The position numbers and the translations under genes are program-made. Below the pieces are notes generated by a model, which searched no databases, was not told the DNA's origin, and saw nothing but the letters and a program-made list of their open reading frames with translations. Shown here piece after piece: positions 26,600-34,235 of a stretch of DNA of 37,306 bases (position 1 is its first letter; every line of letters starts with the position of its first letter). Location: assembly GCA_938034705.1 (NCBI GenBank), contig CALHMG010000352.1, positions 1-37,306 on the forward strand. The letters run 5' to 3'. The DNA comes from an uncultured Gammaproteobacteria bacterium (GTDB taxonomy: Bacteria; Pseudomonadota; Gammaproteobacteria; Arenicellales; CALHMG01).

Positions 26600-26691
26600 C
26601 TCGGGTTTATGTTGCAGGCAGGTTCAGGCTGCCGATTGTCTATCGTCGCGCTTAAGCACCTGATCGTTGAGTATCTGAGGAGTTCCGAAGC

Positions 26692-27573
26692 TTGTTGAAT
26701 TTTTTCAAGTGGATTTTTAATTCCAGGGCACCGGTGCGGCCGGGCTGCTTCACCCAGGCGTGCCTGCTGGTCAGTGCGGCGCTGGCGTTGCCGGGGATTC
26801 TGCTTCTGCTACGCGGCGGGTTCGGTCAGGGCCTCGGCATGTTGCTGTCATCCATTATTCCTATAATTTTGTTCGCCCTCCCGGCCTGGAATGCGTACCG
26901 ACGCTCTGAACGACTGGAGTCGCGTGTTGAGACAGCGCATGATTCACAGGTAGAGCAGCAACCCGATGTTGAATCGGCACCGCAGCAGACAGAACGTGAG
27001 GCATTCACTGACGAATATTCCTCATTGCGCGACGATCTACGTCTGTCTGGTCAATCAGAAGCTGTAGAACAGCTGAATCTGCTTATCAACAAGCTCGACG
27101 ACTTTAAGTCAGTATTGAATCTGAAATTTTCAGACACCGAAGTTACCTATCATCGTTATCTGGATTCAGGCTCCAAGGTGTTTGATGGTGGCGTTCGCAA
27201 TATCGAGTCGATAGCAGCGTTTGCGCGCAGCTTGCGTTCAGTAAATGCCGATGCGCTGGTGGAGCAGCTCGACAACATGATTACCCGGGGGCACGGTGAT
27301 TCAAATGCAGCAGCGGCTATCAGGCAACGGCTTGAAATGATGGCGGACGGCCGTAAACATATTGAAGCCCTGATGAGCTCCAACGAAGAAGCGCTTACCG
27401 CGATGACCCGTGTCACCACTCGACTTGCTGCGGTCACAACGGGCGGATCCAGGACCTCGGTCGGCACGTCGGATATGGAAGCGATGATCGAAGATCTGCA
27501 CGACATGGCTGAACGAACAGAACGCTACAACGAGCAGCTGGGTCCGGACAGGCCCACGATCAAGCTGAGTTAA
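26692..27573 (+). CDS. Two-span membrane protein with cytoplasmic coiled-coil domain
   Basis: 293 residues from a TTG at 26692, supported by GAGGAG 9 nt upstream. A basic N-terminus precedes hydrophobic segments at about 22-40 and 47-68. A basic stop-transfer RRSER follows, and the rest is soluble and mostly helical with heptad-like regions (for example QLNLLINKLDDFKSVLNL at about 127-144). Both termini should be cytoplasmic. I do not recognise the family. The stop is 3 nt before the next gene's start, which encodes a membrane J-domain protein, so they are almost certainly one unit. The coiled-coil domain could be the recruited client or a scaffold. Confidence 0.75.
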   Translation: MLNFFKWIFNSRAPVRPGCFTQACLLVSAALALPGILLLLRGGFGQGLGMLLSSIIPIILFALPAWNAYRRSERLESRVETAHDSQVEQQPDVESAPQQTEREAFTDEYSSLRDDLRLSGQSEAVEQLNLLINKLDDFKSVLNLKFSDTEVTYHRYLDSGSKVFDGGVRNIESIAAFARSLRSVNADALVEQLDNMITRGHGDSNAAAAIRQRLEMMADGRKHIEALMSSNEEALTAMTRVTTRLAAVTTGGSRTSVGTSDMEAMIEDLHDMAERTERYNEQLGPDRPTIKLS

Positions 27574-27576
27574 CCA

Positions 27577-28785
27577 ATGAAGTGGGAACACCGCGCAGCC
27601 GCAGCGATTCGAAGCCGAAGTGATGTGCTGGTGCTTCGCGAGCGCAGCGATGTCGTCATTCGCTACCTGCTTGGCCGCTCTTCCGCCTCCGATCCGGACC
27701 TGGCGGGCGCTTTGTCAGACGCCGGTGTTGAGACTGATCGTGCGAAGTCACGATGTCGCGAGATGCTCGACACAGCGCTGTTTACCCAGGGCAGCACACC
27801 AGAAGAAATTCTTGGAGTACCTTACGGTACGCCCGTAGACGAAGTTCGCAGTCAGTACAAACGCCTTGTGCAGCTGTACCACCCGGACCGTGACAGTGAG
27901 TTTGATGAAGATCTGTCATCTGACAGGCTCACTCGCTTGAGAGCCGCGCTGGACCAGGTTCTGGATCCGGACAGAAAATCAGTGCCGGCTCACCGCAGCG
28001 AACGGCGTACCCCCCAGACCGCGCCGGCGAGTCGCACCAGAAGTTCTGCCACGCACCGCCACCGACCAAGACCTTCATCCGGTTCTGCCGAACCGGACTT
28101 TGGTTATGACACAGGCGCGCGACATCGGTCCCAATCACGCAGGTCCCACAGCACGGGGTCGCAGTCGTCACATCAGGAGTCTGAAAAGTCATCCGGCCTG
28201 TCGGATCGGCTTCTGAACAGGATCGGCGAGAAACATCGCCCGGAAAGCTCCCAGATCAGCTTTTTTCTCTTTATCCTCGCCGCTATCGCTGCCGTTTTCT
28301 ACTATCTCGTTAATGATCCGTGTGCTTTGAGGGGTGAGTGTGACGACGTGGCGGCACTGTCCGCAACGCCTGGTGACTCAACCGCGACGGGGGCCGTGAA
28401 AGACCCACTGTTGCCACATCCTGACATCAAGACTCTGATCGGGACGTACACAAACGCCTACGCAAGCCGAAATCTGACGTTGCTGACGCAGCAGTTCGCG
28501 CCTGGCGCTATCAACAATGGCGTTATTGGTATCGCCGATATCGCAAACCGGTACCAAAAGATTTTCGCGACCGATCCGGGACCTCGCAGGCTGAACGTGC
28601 GAACCGTTCACAAAACAAGCGATGGCTCATATTCGATCGAAGGGACGCTTATCGACCATTCGACGACTGACGATGGCGCGATCACCATAGAAAAAGCGCC
28701 TTTCCTGATGCGAATAGGCGAACACGGCGGCAAGCTGCGGATTTTGCGCTTCCGTTCCAGTCTGACTGAGGGTTCCGGTTCCTGA
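27577..28785 (+). CDS. Membrane-anchored J-domain protein with C-terminal NTF2-like domain
   Basis: 402 residues in four parts. An N-terminal helical region of about 75 residues is followed by a J-domain at about 76-131 with the HPD triad at 102-104, in STPEEILGVPYGTPVDEV and LVQLYHPDRDSE. Next is a Ser/Arg/His-rich low-complexity linker (about 135-222) and one hydrophobic segment (about 226-245). The outer domain (about 284-395) resembles an NTF2/SnoaL-type cone fold. A CALRGEC pair right after the membrane segment could form a disulfide. The charge pattern puts the J-domain in the cytoplasm, where it should stimulate DnaK, and the NTF2-like domain in the periplasm. Overlapping operon context with the coiled-coil membrane protein suggests joint action. 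The NTF2-like assignment is the least certain part. Confidence 0.8.
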   Translation: MKWEHRAAAAIRSRSDVLVLRERSDVVIRYLLGRSSASDPDLAGALSDAGVETDRAKSRCREMLDTALFTQGSTPEEILGVPYGTPVDEVRSQYKRLVQLYHPDRDSEFDEDLSSDRLTRLRAALDQVLDPDRKSVPAHRSERRTPQTAPASRTRSSATHRHRPRPSSGSAEPDFGYDTGARHRSQSRRSHSTGSQSSHQESEKSSGLSDRLLNRIGEKHRPESSQISFFLFILAAIAAVFYYLVNDPCALRGECDDVAALSATPGDSTATGAVKDPLLPHPDIKTLIGTYTNAYASRNLTLLTQQFAPGAINNGVIGIADIANRYQKIFATDPGPRRLNVRTVHKTSDGSYSIEGTLIDHSTTDDGAITIEKAPFLMRIGEHGGKLRILRFRSSLTEGSGS

Positions 28786-28820
28786 GATCTGACTTGTCGC
28801 CACAGACACAGGCAGCACAA

Positions 28821-28850
28821 TAACAACAGCTTGTTAACCCGACGCGTCGG
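28821..28850. promoter_or_regulatory. Two palindromes upstream of the MmgE/PrpD gene
   Basis: TAACAA-cagc-TTGTTA (28821-28836) is followed by the perfect 12-bp palindrome CCGACGCGTCGG (28839-28850), which directly abuts the AGGA of the ribosome binding site. They could be operator sites or hairpins controlling translation. Confidence 0.4.
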
Positions 28851-28861
28851 AGGAAATTTCT

Positions 28862-30268
28862 GTGCATCTAGGCGAAATTCTTGCAAACCGAATTCATGAA
28901 ATTGAATCTGAACACCTGCCAGAGGCAGCGCGCTACTGGGCGCGTATCGGTATTCTCGATACGGTCGGAGTGACCCTCGCGGGCGCCAACGAGCCGATGG
29001 TCAATATTCTGCGGGATGTGCCCGGTGTCGCCGAGGCCCCGGGCCCCTGTCTTGTTCAAGGAACCACTTCGCGCGTTAGCGCACTCGACGCGGTTTTGAT
29101 TAACGGTGTTGCGAGTCACGCCCACGACTTTGACGACTTCTCCAGCACGATTGGCGGTCACCCGTCGATCATGCTGTCGCCTGTGATCCAGGCTATTGCG
29201 GATATGAAACCGGAAGGCCGCGAGATCAGCGGTCGCGACGCTGTACTGGCTTACAACGTTGGCTTTGAGACGATGATGCGCATTGCCAGAGGCGTCAATT
29301 TTCACCACTACAACAAGGGCTGGCACCCGACCGTGACGATTGGCATCTTTGGATCAGTGGCCGCGGCTTCCCGGTTGCTCGAACTCGACCGTGACCAGAC
29401 GGCGATGGCAATGTGTCAGGCGGTTTCGCTCGCGAGCGGCGTCAAGGCGAACTTTGGCTCCATGGTCAAGCCGCTGCACGTCGGTCACGCTTTGCGCAAC
29501 GCGCTGTTCGCAACTTTCACGGCCCAGCGAGGTTTCAAAGCGCGGCCGGATGCGTTCGACGCCAGGCAGGGGTATCTGGATGTCTTTAACGGTGAAGGCA
29601 ACTTTGACGTCAGCCAAATCTCGGACAACTGGGGCAATCCATGGGACATCGTCGACGAAGGTCTCGGCCTCAAGCAGTTTCCCTGTTGCGGATCTACCCA
29701 CGCGATGATCAACTGCGCGCTCAAAATTTGGGACACGCACAAGCCTGATATCGATTCGATCAGGGAAATCGAAGTGCTTACGCACCCGCTGCGAATTCCT
29801 CATACAGATACAGCGGACCCAAAAACACTCGTGCAGGCGAAATTCTCGGCGCAATATGTGGTGTCCCGTGCCTTCACCGACGGTGCCGTAAAGATGTCTC
29901 ATTTTGAGGGCAGACGACCGTGGGACAAAAACGTCCGGGCGCTGATGCAGAAGGTTCGGTATGGCGAACACCCTGACATGCCACTGGAAGGTGACAATTA
30001 TTTTGCCGGTGAAGTCGTTGTGACGATGAATGATGGTACTCAATACCGACATCGTCAGGATCATGCCGTGGGTCGCGGGATCAAAAATCCTATGAGCGAG
30101 GAAGAGCTCTGGGAAAAATATTCGGACTGTGCCGCCGTTTCCGTTACCCGCGAGTCAGCTGAAAAGAGTTTCAGGCTGTTATCTGACATCGAATCGTTGT
30201 CCGACATCAGCATCATCAATGACGCACTTGAGCCCGAGTCGCGAGAGCTGAAAAAACGTACGGCTTAA
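28862..30268 (+). CDS. MmgE/PrpD family protein
   Basis: 468 residues, GTG start at 28862 with GGAGG 8 nt upstream. The blocks GILDTVGVTLAG, VASHAHDFDDF, GGHPSIMLSPVIQA, GWHPTVTIGIFGS, GVKANFGSMVKPLHVG and KQFPCCGSTHAMI are the conserved core of the family of 2-methylcitrate dehydratase and related enzymes such as cis-aconitate decarboxylase. No prpB or prpC neighbours are present, so the methylcitrate cycle is not supported and the substrate is open. Convergent with the alpha/beta hydrolase, only 11 bp apart. An imperfect palindrome (30258-30275) spans the stop codon. Confidence 0.94.
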   Translation: MHLGEILANRIHEIESEHLPEAARYWARIGILDTVGVTLAGANEPMVNILRDVPGVAEAPGPCLVQGTTSRVSALDAVLINGVASHAHDFDDFSSTIGGHPSIMLSPVIQAIADMKPEGREISGRDAVLAYNVGFETMMRIARGVNFHHYNKGWHPTVTIGIFGSVAAASRLLELDRDQTAMAMCQAVSLASGVKANFGSMVKPLHVGHALRNALFATFTAQRGFKARPDAFDARQGYLDVFNGEGNFDVSQISDNWGNPWDIVDEGLGLKQFPCCGSTHAMINCALKIWDTHKPDIDSIREIEVLTHPLRIPHTDTADPKTLVQAKFSAQYVVSRAFTDGAVKMSHFEGRRPWDKNVRALMQKVRYGEHPDMPLEGDNYFAGEVVVTMNDGTQYRHRQDHAVGRGIKNPMSEEELWEKYSDCAAVSVTRESAEKSFRLLSDIESLSDISIINDALEPESRELKKRTA

Positions 30269-30279
30269 GGCGTACAGGG

Positions 30280-31107
30280 TTAAGCAAGCACGCGACGGGC
30301 GAGATCTCTCACCGCGTTGTTGAAAGCCACCGGTTTTTCCAGATAGGGCGCATGTCCCGTGGCCGGAAACAGGATGCGGGTGCAGTCAGGGATAAGCGAT
30401 GCAAGGCGATCGGTTTTCGCAGCCGGTGCGATGAGATCGTCCTCACCGGCAATCACCACAGTCGGACACGAGGTGGACTCTACCGTATGCGTCGTGTCGG
30501 CTCGAAAGATTGTCTTTATAGCGCTCTGGAGCCCGTCCGGGGTGGTGTGCGACGCCAGTCGGGCCGCGATCTCAATCACAGCCGAATCGGCTGACGGTGA
30601 CAGCATGTCGGCCGCACGCGCGCGGCCGTACTCGAGAGGATCCAGGGAGGAAACTTCATCGACCCGGCGCTGGTGTCCCTCGGTCATGGGAGCATCGGGA
30701 GGCATGGCGTATCCGGTGTGGGTGCAGGAGAGCACCAGACCGCGCACCCGATTCGGGAAACGGCCAGCAACGGCCCCTGCGACGACACCTCCCATTGAAT
30801 GCCCGACAACGACCGCATTGCGCACGTCAAGCGCATCGAGCAGAGCGCCGACCTGATCTGCGTACACCTCGATTCGAGGTTCGACGATAGTGGTCTTGCC
30901 GTATCCCGGGGCGTCCCAGGCGATGCATCTGAAGTCGCTGCCGATGTCCTGCAGCTGCCATCCAAAGCTCGCGGAATTTCCCGAAAGGCCATGCAGGAAC
31001 AGCACGGCGTTGTCGTTAGGTCGATCGCAAAGCGGCTCCGATTCACGGATTGACACAAGCCCGAATCGGGTCGCAACCGTGCGGGCGTCGAGATTCGGGA
31101 AATCCAT
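30280..31107 (-). CDS. Alpha/beta hydrolase
   Basis: 275 residues with the full catalytic triad visible. The nucleophile serine is in VVGHSMGG, the acid is in VIAGEDDLIAP, and the histidine is in ATGHAPYLEKP. The oxyanion region is LFLHGLSGNSASFGW. The layout matches 3-oxoadipate enol-lactonase-like and C-C bond hydrolases, but the substrate is unknown. No signal peptide, so cytoplasmic. It starts 11 nt after the stop of the secreted-protein gene upstream on the same strand and is probably last in a three-gene operon. Confidence 0.92.
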   Translation of the reverse strand: MDFPNLDARTVATRFGLVSIRESEPLCDRPNDNAVLFLHGLSGNSASFGWQLQDIGSDFRCIAWDAPGYGKTTIVEPRIEVYADQVGALLDALDVRNAVVVGHSMGGVVAGAVAGRFPNRVRGLVLSCTHTGYAMPPDAPMTEGHQRRVDEVSSLDPLEYGRARAADMLSPSADSAVIEIAARLASHTTPDGLQSAIKTIFRADTTHTVESTSCPTVVIAGEDDLIAPAAKTDRLASLIPDCTRILFPATGHAPYLEKPVAFNNAVRDLARRVLA

Positions 31108-31118
31108 AACTGTGCGTA

Positions 31119-32078
31119 TCAGAAACCGAAGGTTTCCGACTTTTCTTCGATAGTTTCCCGTGACGGCGAAAAGAGACGGATCAACAAAAGCGTAGAGCTG
31201 CCTGTTGTGGAAAGATCTGCTTCGAGCTGGTGGGTCTGTCGTCGCGATCCGCGGTCGCTTGTTCGCTTGACTTCACCGCCCCAGCCAAAACGAAGCTTCG
31301 AGCCGTAGCCCGCTAGCCGTTCTCGCTGGTTCGGGTCTCGTGTGGCATTGTGAGTCGGACGTCCATATCGTTCCTGCAGCGCCTTGATGCCGTCGGTGAC
31401 CTGATCTCCAGGTACGGACTGTGCCAGCCTGAGTCGATCAAGCATTGGCTTGCCGCTGGTTGTGAAGTGGGCTCTGATGCAGCGAGCGCCGACGGGAAAT
31501 TCTCCTCGTGGGGACTTGCCCGTTATCAACGGGCAGTCAGCGTTGCCGGCGAGAATCGTGCGGCTGTAGTCCTCGTAGCGCACACCCTGGTGACCGTACT
31601 CGTTGCGCAGTTTTTCAACGACTGAATCGAGATCCATGCCAACCTCGAGCTGCGCGACGGAAAATCGGCTCTGGTTCTGCATGTCTATCGGTGAATTCAC
31701 CGAATCAGACCGAAACCTGGCAACGAGTTTCCATCGCGTATCCACGGTGGCGCCACCAGCGTAGAGTTTTTCTCCGGTGTCGGGGTTGAATCCGCGCAGG
31801 CGGATGCCACGCATATCTGGACATTCGAAGGCGAGAATCGCGCGACTTGCCACCATCAGACTTGCGAGAGCCTCACTTCCTTCGGCGAACAGCTGGGGGC
31901 GATTGGTATGAACCAGCAGCGGTACCGTCGTGGAACACTCTTCGTTCTTTCGCAGGACCGAGTAGTCCGGATCATTCAACACGACCCTTTGTGCGAGCGC
32001 GACGGATGGAATGCTGAAGACGAGGCCAATCAGCGATAGTGACGCAATTCGATTAAGCGCAGTGCGTGCAGTAAGCAT
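31119..32078 (-). CDS. Secreted protein of unknown function
   Basis: 319 residues with a signal peptide: basic start, hydrophobic core SLSLIGLVFSIPSV, and a likely cleavage site ALA-QR at about residue 29. The mature part has two regions of the type VxxLxxGMxLxxVxxxLRxxYG, at about 150-170 (LEVGMDLDSVVEKLRNEYG) and about 235 (VTDGIKALQERYGRP). These look like a repeated SmpA/outer-membrane-tether-style helix-turn, though I assign no family. Its ATG overlaps the stop of the SH3b gene upstream (TGATG), showing translational coupling. Confidence 0.7.
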   Translation of the reverse strand: MLTARTALNRIASLSLIGLVFSIPSVALAQRVVLNDPDYSVLRKNEECSTTVPLLVHTNRPQLFAEGSEALASLMVASRAILAFECPDMRGIRLRGFNPDTGEKLYAGGATVDTRWKLVARFRSDSVNSPIDMQNQSRFSVAQLEVGMDLDSVVEKLRNEYGHQGVRYEDYSRTILAGNADCPLITGKSPRGEFPVGARCIRAHFTTSGKPMLDRLRLAQSVPGDQVTDGIKALQERYGRPTHNATRDPNQRERLAGYGSKLRFGWGGEVKRTSDRGSRRQTHQLEADLSTTGSSTLLLIRLFSPSRETIEEKSETFGF

Positions 32079-32971
32079 CAGATTAACTCCCAGTGGCCAT
32101 CGGCAGTTGGGCAGAAAACAGGATTGCTCATCGCCCGCGAGCCGTTGGAGAGAATTGCTTCCTGAATCACGCGTCTGCAGCTGGCCTGATTTTCGACCGC
32201 GGCTGCCTTGTTGCGCGTGACGGCTGTGTTACCGGTCTTGAAATTCACCTGTTCGTAGTCGACCGGTTCGAGCAGGCGACCAAAAACGAACCCAATACCG
32301 CGGCCTTCGTGACTCACCAATACCCAGTCACTGTCCGCGACCTGTCCGACGACATGAATCTTGTCGCCGTTTTCAACGATGTGGCTTGCGACGTATCGAC
32401 GATGGGGGCCTCCACGGACCCGAAGCGTCTTGGTGGCCCGGTACCAGCCGTCTATTCGCAGCAGCGGCGGGACGGTTTTCAGACGCGGCAACGAAGACCT
32501 GCCGTCGTCGGATCCACCGGTGCTGCTGGTAGGGTCCCACGGGGCCTGGTTGGTGTTGGTGGACGATGTTGTCGTACCGGTCGACCCGCTGAAGTTCTGG
32601 TCGGTGCGCGCAATCATCAGAACCCCGGTGCGAGGGTTAAGCCAGGATCGATCACCGCCGTCTGCAAGTACATGGGACGTGAGTTCGATGAGCTTTTGCC
32701 GGTCTTCGCGATCGAGCTGTCGCGAAATCTCACCACCGAGTGTGTACCCCGGAAGCGAGCCCTGTCTTTGCGTTGGTCGGCGCTGGGCGGGGTTTCGGCG
32801 ACTTCGCTCTAGAGCTTCTTCCAGGCGTGTGCCCGAAGTCTGTCTGCGACTGTCGTCGAGCCAGTATCGCTGCTGCTCGTCGATCTGTATGTGATCAGCA
32901 TGCGCAGTCAGGGTAAACAGCACAACGCTGCACAGCGCACATGCGCTGACGGTTGCTCTCGACACGCTCAT
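32078..32971 (-). CDS. Secreted SH3b-domain protein
   Basis: 297 residues with a signal peptide ending near THAHAD-like residues 22-26. A basic, low-complexity region and a Ser/Thr/Gly-rich linker (about 130-160) follow. A bacterial SH3 domain lies at about 170-237: it starts LLRIDGWYRATKTLRVRGGP and includes DWVLVSHEGRGIGFVFGRLL. The last 35 residues, with a Cys pair and the closing FCPTADGHWELI, resemble the C-terminal strand pair of 17-kDa surface-antigen proteins. SH3b domains usually bind cell-wall or peptide ligands, which suggests an envelope role. It is first in the operon with the next secreted protein and the hydrolase. Confidence 0.78.
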   Translation of the reverse strand: MSVSRATVSACALCSVVLFTLTAHADHIQIDEQQRYWLDDSRRQTSGTRLEEALERSRRNPAQRRPTQRQGSLPGYTLGGEISRQLDREDRQKLIELTSHVLADGGDRSWLNPRTGVLMIARTDQNFSGSTGTTTSSTNTNQAPWDPTSSTGGSDDGRSSLPRLKTVPPLLRIDGWYRATKTLRVRGGPHRRYVASHIVENGDKIHVVGQVADSDWVLVSHEGRGIGFVFGRLLEPVDYEQVNFKTGNTAVTRNKAAAVENQASCRRVIQEAILSNGSRAMSNPVFCPTADGHWELI

Positions 32972-33011
32972 AAATACGTACTCGCTTTTCGAATTCCGTT
33001 ATCAGGCTAGC

Positions 33012-33041
33012 AAAAACGCCGGCCACTGCTAAGTGACCGGC
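33012..33041 (-). terminator. Terminator after the GFA gene (minus strand)
   Basis: Read on the minus strand, a 10-bp stem (one G-T pair) with arms at 33032-33041 and 33018-33027 and a 4-nt loop is followed by G and five T. It ends the PhoX/cupin/GFA group. Confidence 0.85.
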
Positions 33042-33105
33042 GAGTTTCGGGGTAAAACAATGAATAACCGGTCAGACGACGATTGTCGACCGACGGATTC
33101 CGGGC

Positions 33106-33537
33106 TTATTTTGCCGGTGGTGGTGGCGGCATCGCGTCGAATTTGGGCAGCTCGGCGTCCATCAGATCCCAGTGCGGACGGTCTTTGTCATAGACAATAG
33201 CCTGTGGCTGGAACCACGAGCTGTCGTCTACCGAGCCAACCGCTACGGCAATGACACCCGGTCGACCGGAATTGCGACCAAACAGTCGACTGCCACACTT
33301 GCCACAAAATCCCCGGGTGTTGATGTTGCCACTCTCGGCCGTGTCATCAAATTCGCTGAAGCTGCCAGAAATTTCCACCTGGTCCTGAGCAAAAAACGCG
33401 AGGGACATATGCCCGGTACCTGATGATCGCTGACAACTCTTGCAGTGGCACTGGGCCATGCGAGCCGGTTCTGCGTTTATGGAAAATGTGACATCGCCAC
33501 ACACGCACTGTCCGGTAGCAAAAGGTTTATCGGCCAT
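33106..33537 (-). CDS. GFA family protein (glutathione-dependent formaldehyde-activating enzyme-like)
   Basis: 143 residues with the zinc-binding cysteines of the GFA fold: QCVCGDVTF, QCHCKSCQR and FCGKCGSRLFG. Length is typical. The founding member was described as speeding glutathione-formaldehyde adduct formation, but most relatives have no proven role. A GAGGA ribosome binding site precedes the ATG. It lies 77 bp after the cupin gene on the same strand and before a strong terminator, suggesting joint transcription. The C-terminus ends in a proline run, MPPPPPAK. Confidence 0.92.
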   Translation of the reverse strand: MADKPFATGQCVCGDVTFSINAEPARMAQCHCKSCQRSSGTGHMSLAFFAQDQVEISGSFSEFDDTAESGNINTRGFCGKCGSRLFGRNSGRPGVIAVAVGSVDDSSWFQPQAIVYDKDRPHWDLMDAELPKFDAMPPPPPAK

Positions 33538-33614
33538 GGGTTCGTTCCTCGATTGAGTCGTGATTTTGAGAATTGCTTGAGCTGACTTTGCTCGGGCGGT
33601 ACTGGCTGATGTTG

Positions 33615-34118
33615 TCAGCCAGCTTCAATAATTTTGGTCCGCGTGATGTTTTCCGTGTTTGTGCCTTCAACCCGGATTAACCGCGTTGGTGCGTCACGAA
33701 GCGGTGCGTGTATGTCGCCTGGCTCATAGAGATGTGCGTCTCCGGGCCGTAAAGTGTACGTTCGCGCCAGCTCGACTTCCTTGGGCGTGTCAGCCGAGCC
33801 TTCCTTGACGACTTTCCAGTCCGTCATTTCAGTTTCACCGGCAGCCTGCCCGTAGATCGCCCAGGTGGGTCCATGATCATGAGGCTTGCCGCGAGCGGCG
33901 CCGTTATACACATGTGCGCAGATACAGAAACCATGTTCGGCGTCCTCATAAATCACTCGACGCTCGTCATCCTGGTTGTCTAGCCAGGTCTCGATGAACG
34001 TGGCGTCTTTGAGTGCCGTTTTGACGTGTTCGACAATCTGTTCCCGGCCGGCTTTACCCGGCGTCGTCTCGATGGCCTCGCGGCAATCGCTGGCGAATTG
34101 ATCCAGTGTGTAGGACAT
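33615..34118 (-). CDS. Cupin protein related to cysteine-dioxygenase-type enzymes
   Basis: 167 residues. The metal-binding cupin motif is HDHGPTWAIYGQAAGETEM, with two histidines and a following glutamate. The second motif, PGDAHLYEPGDIHAP, supplies the last histidine. This pattern is that of small predicted metal-dependent double-stranded beta-helix proteins near cysteine and thiol dioxygenases. It could oxidise a thiol, but the residues that would prove this are not visible. It lies between PhoX and GFA on the same strand. A hairpin GGCTGA/TCAGCC (33604-33620) overlaps its end. Confidence 0.75.
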   Translation of the reverse strand: MSYTLDQFASDCREAIETTPGKAGREQIVEHVKTALKDATFIETWLDNQDDERRVIYEDAEHGFCICAHVYNGAARGKPHDHGPTWAIYGQAAGETEMTDWKVVKEGSADTPKEVELARTYTLRPGDAHLYEPGDIHAPLRDAPTRLIRVEGTNTENITRTKIIEAG

Positions 34119-34235
34119 ATCTTGGTTCTCGGTTGCGCGTGTCGACTGAAATCTCCACGTCGCGCTATTTGCTTTATCGCTGATCGATTCAGGCGGCGAT
34201 CAGGATTTTACGATCGCGCCGGATGCCCCCGGAGT

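Noticed and set aside
29354-30064. 236-residue antisense frame inside the MmgE/PrpD gene
   Set aside because: Shadow of a strongly conserved gene, with no start signals or recognisable domain.
32093-32812. 239-residue plus-strand frame opposite the SH3b gene
   Set aside because: Antisense shadow of a gene with a signal peptide and SH3 domain.
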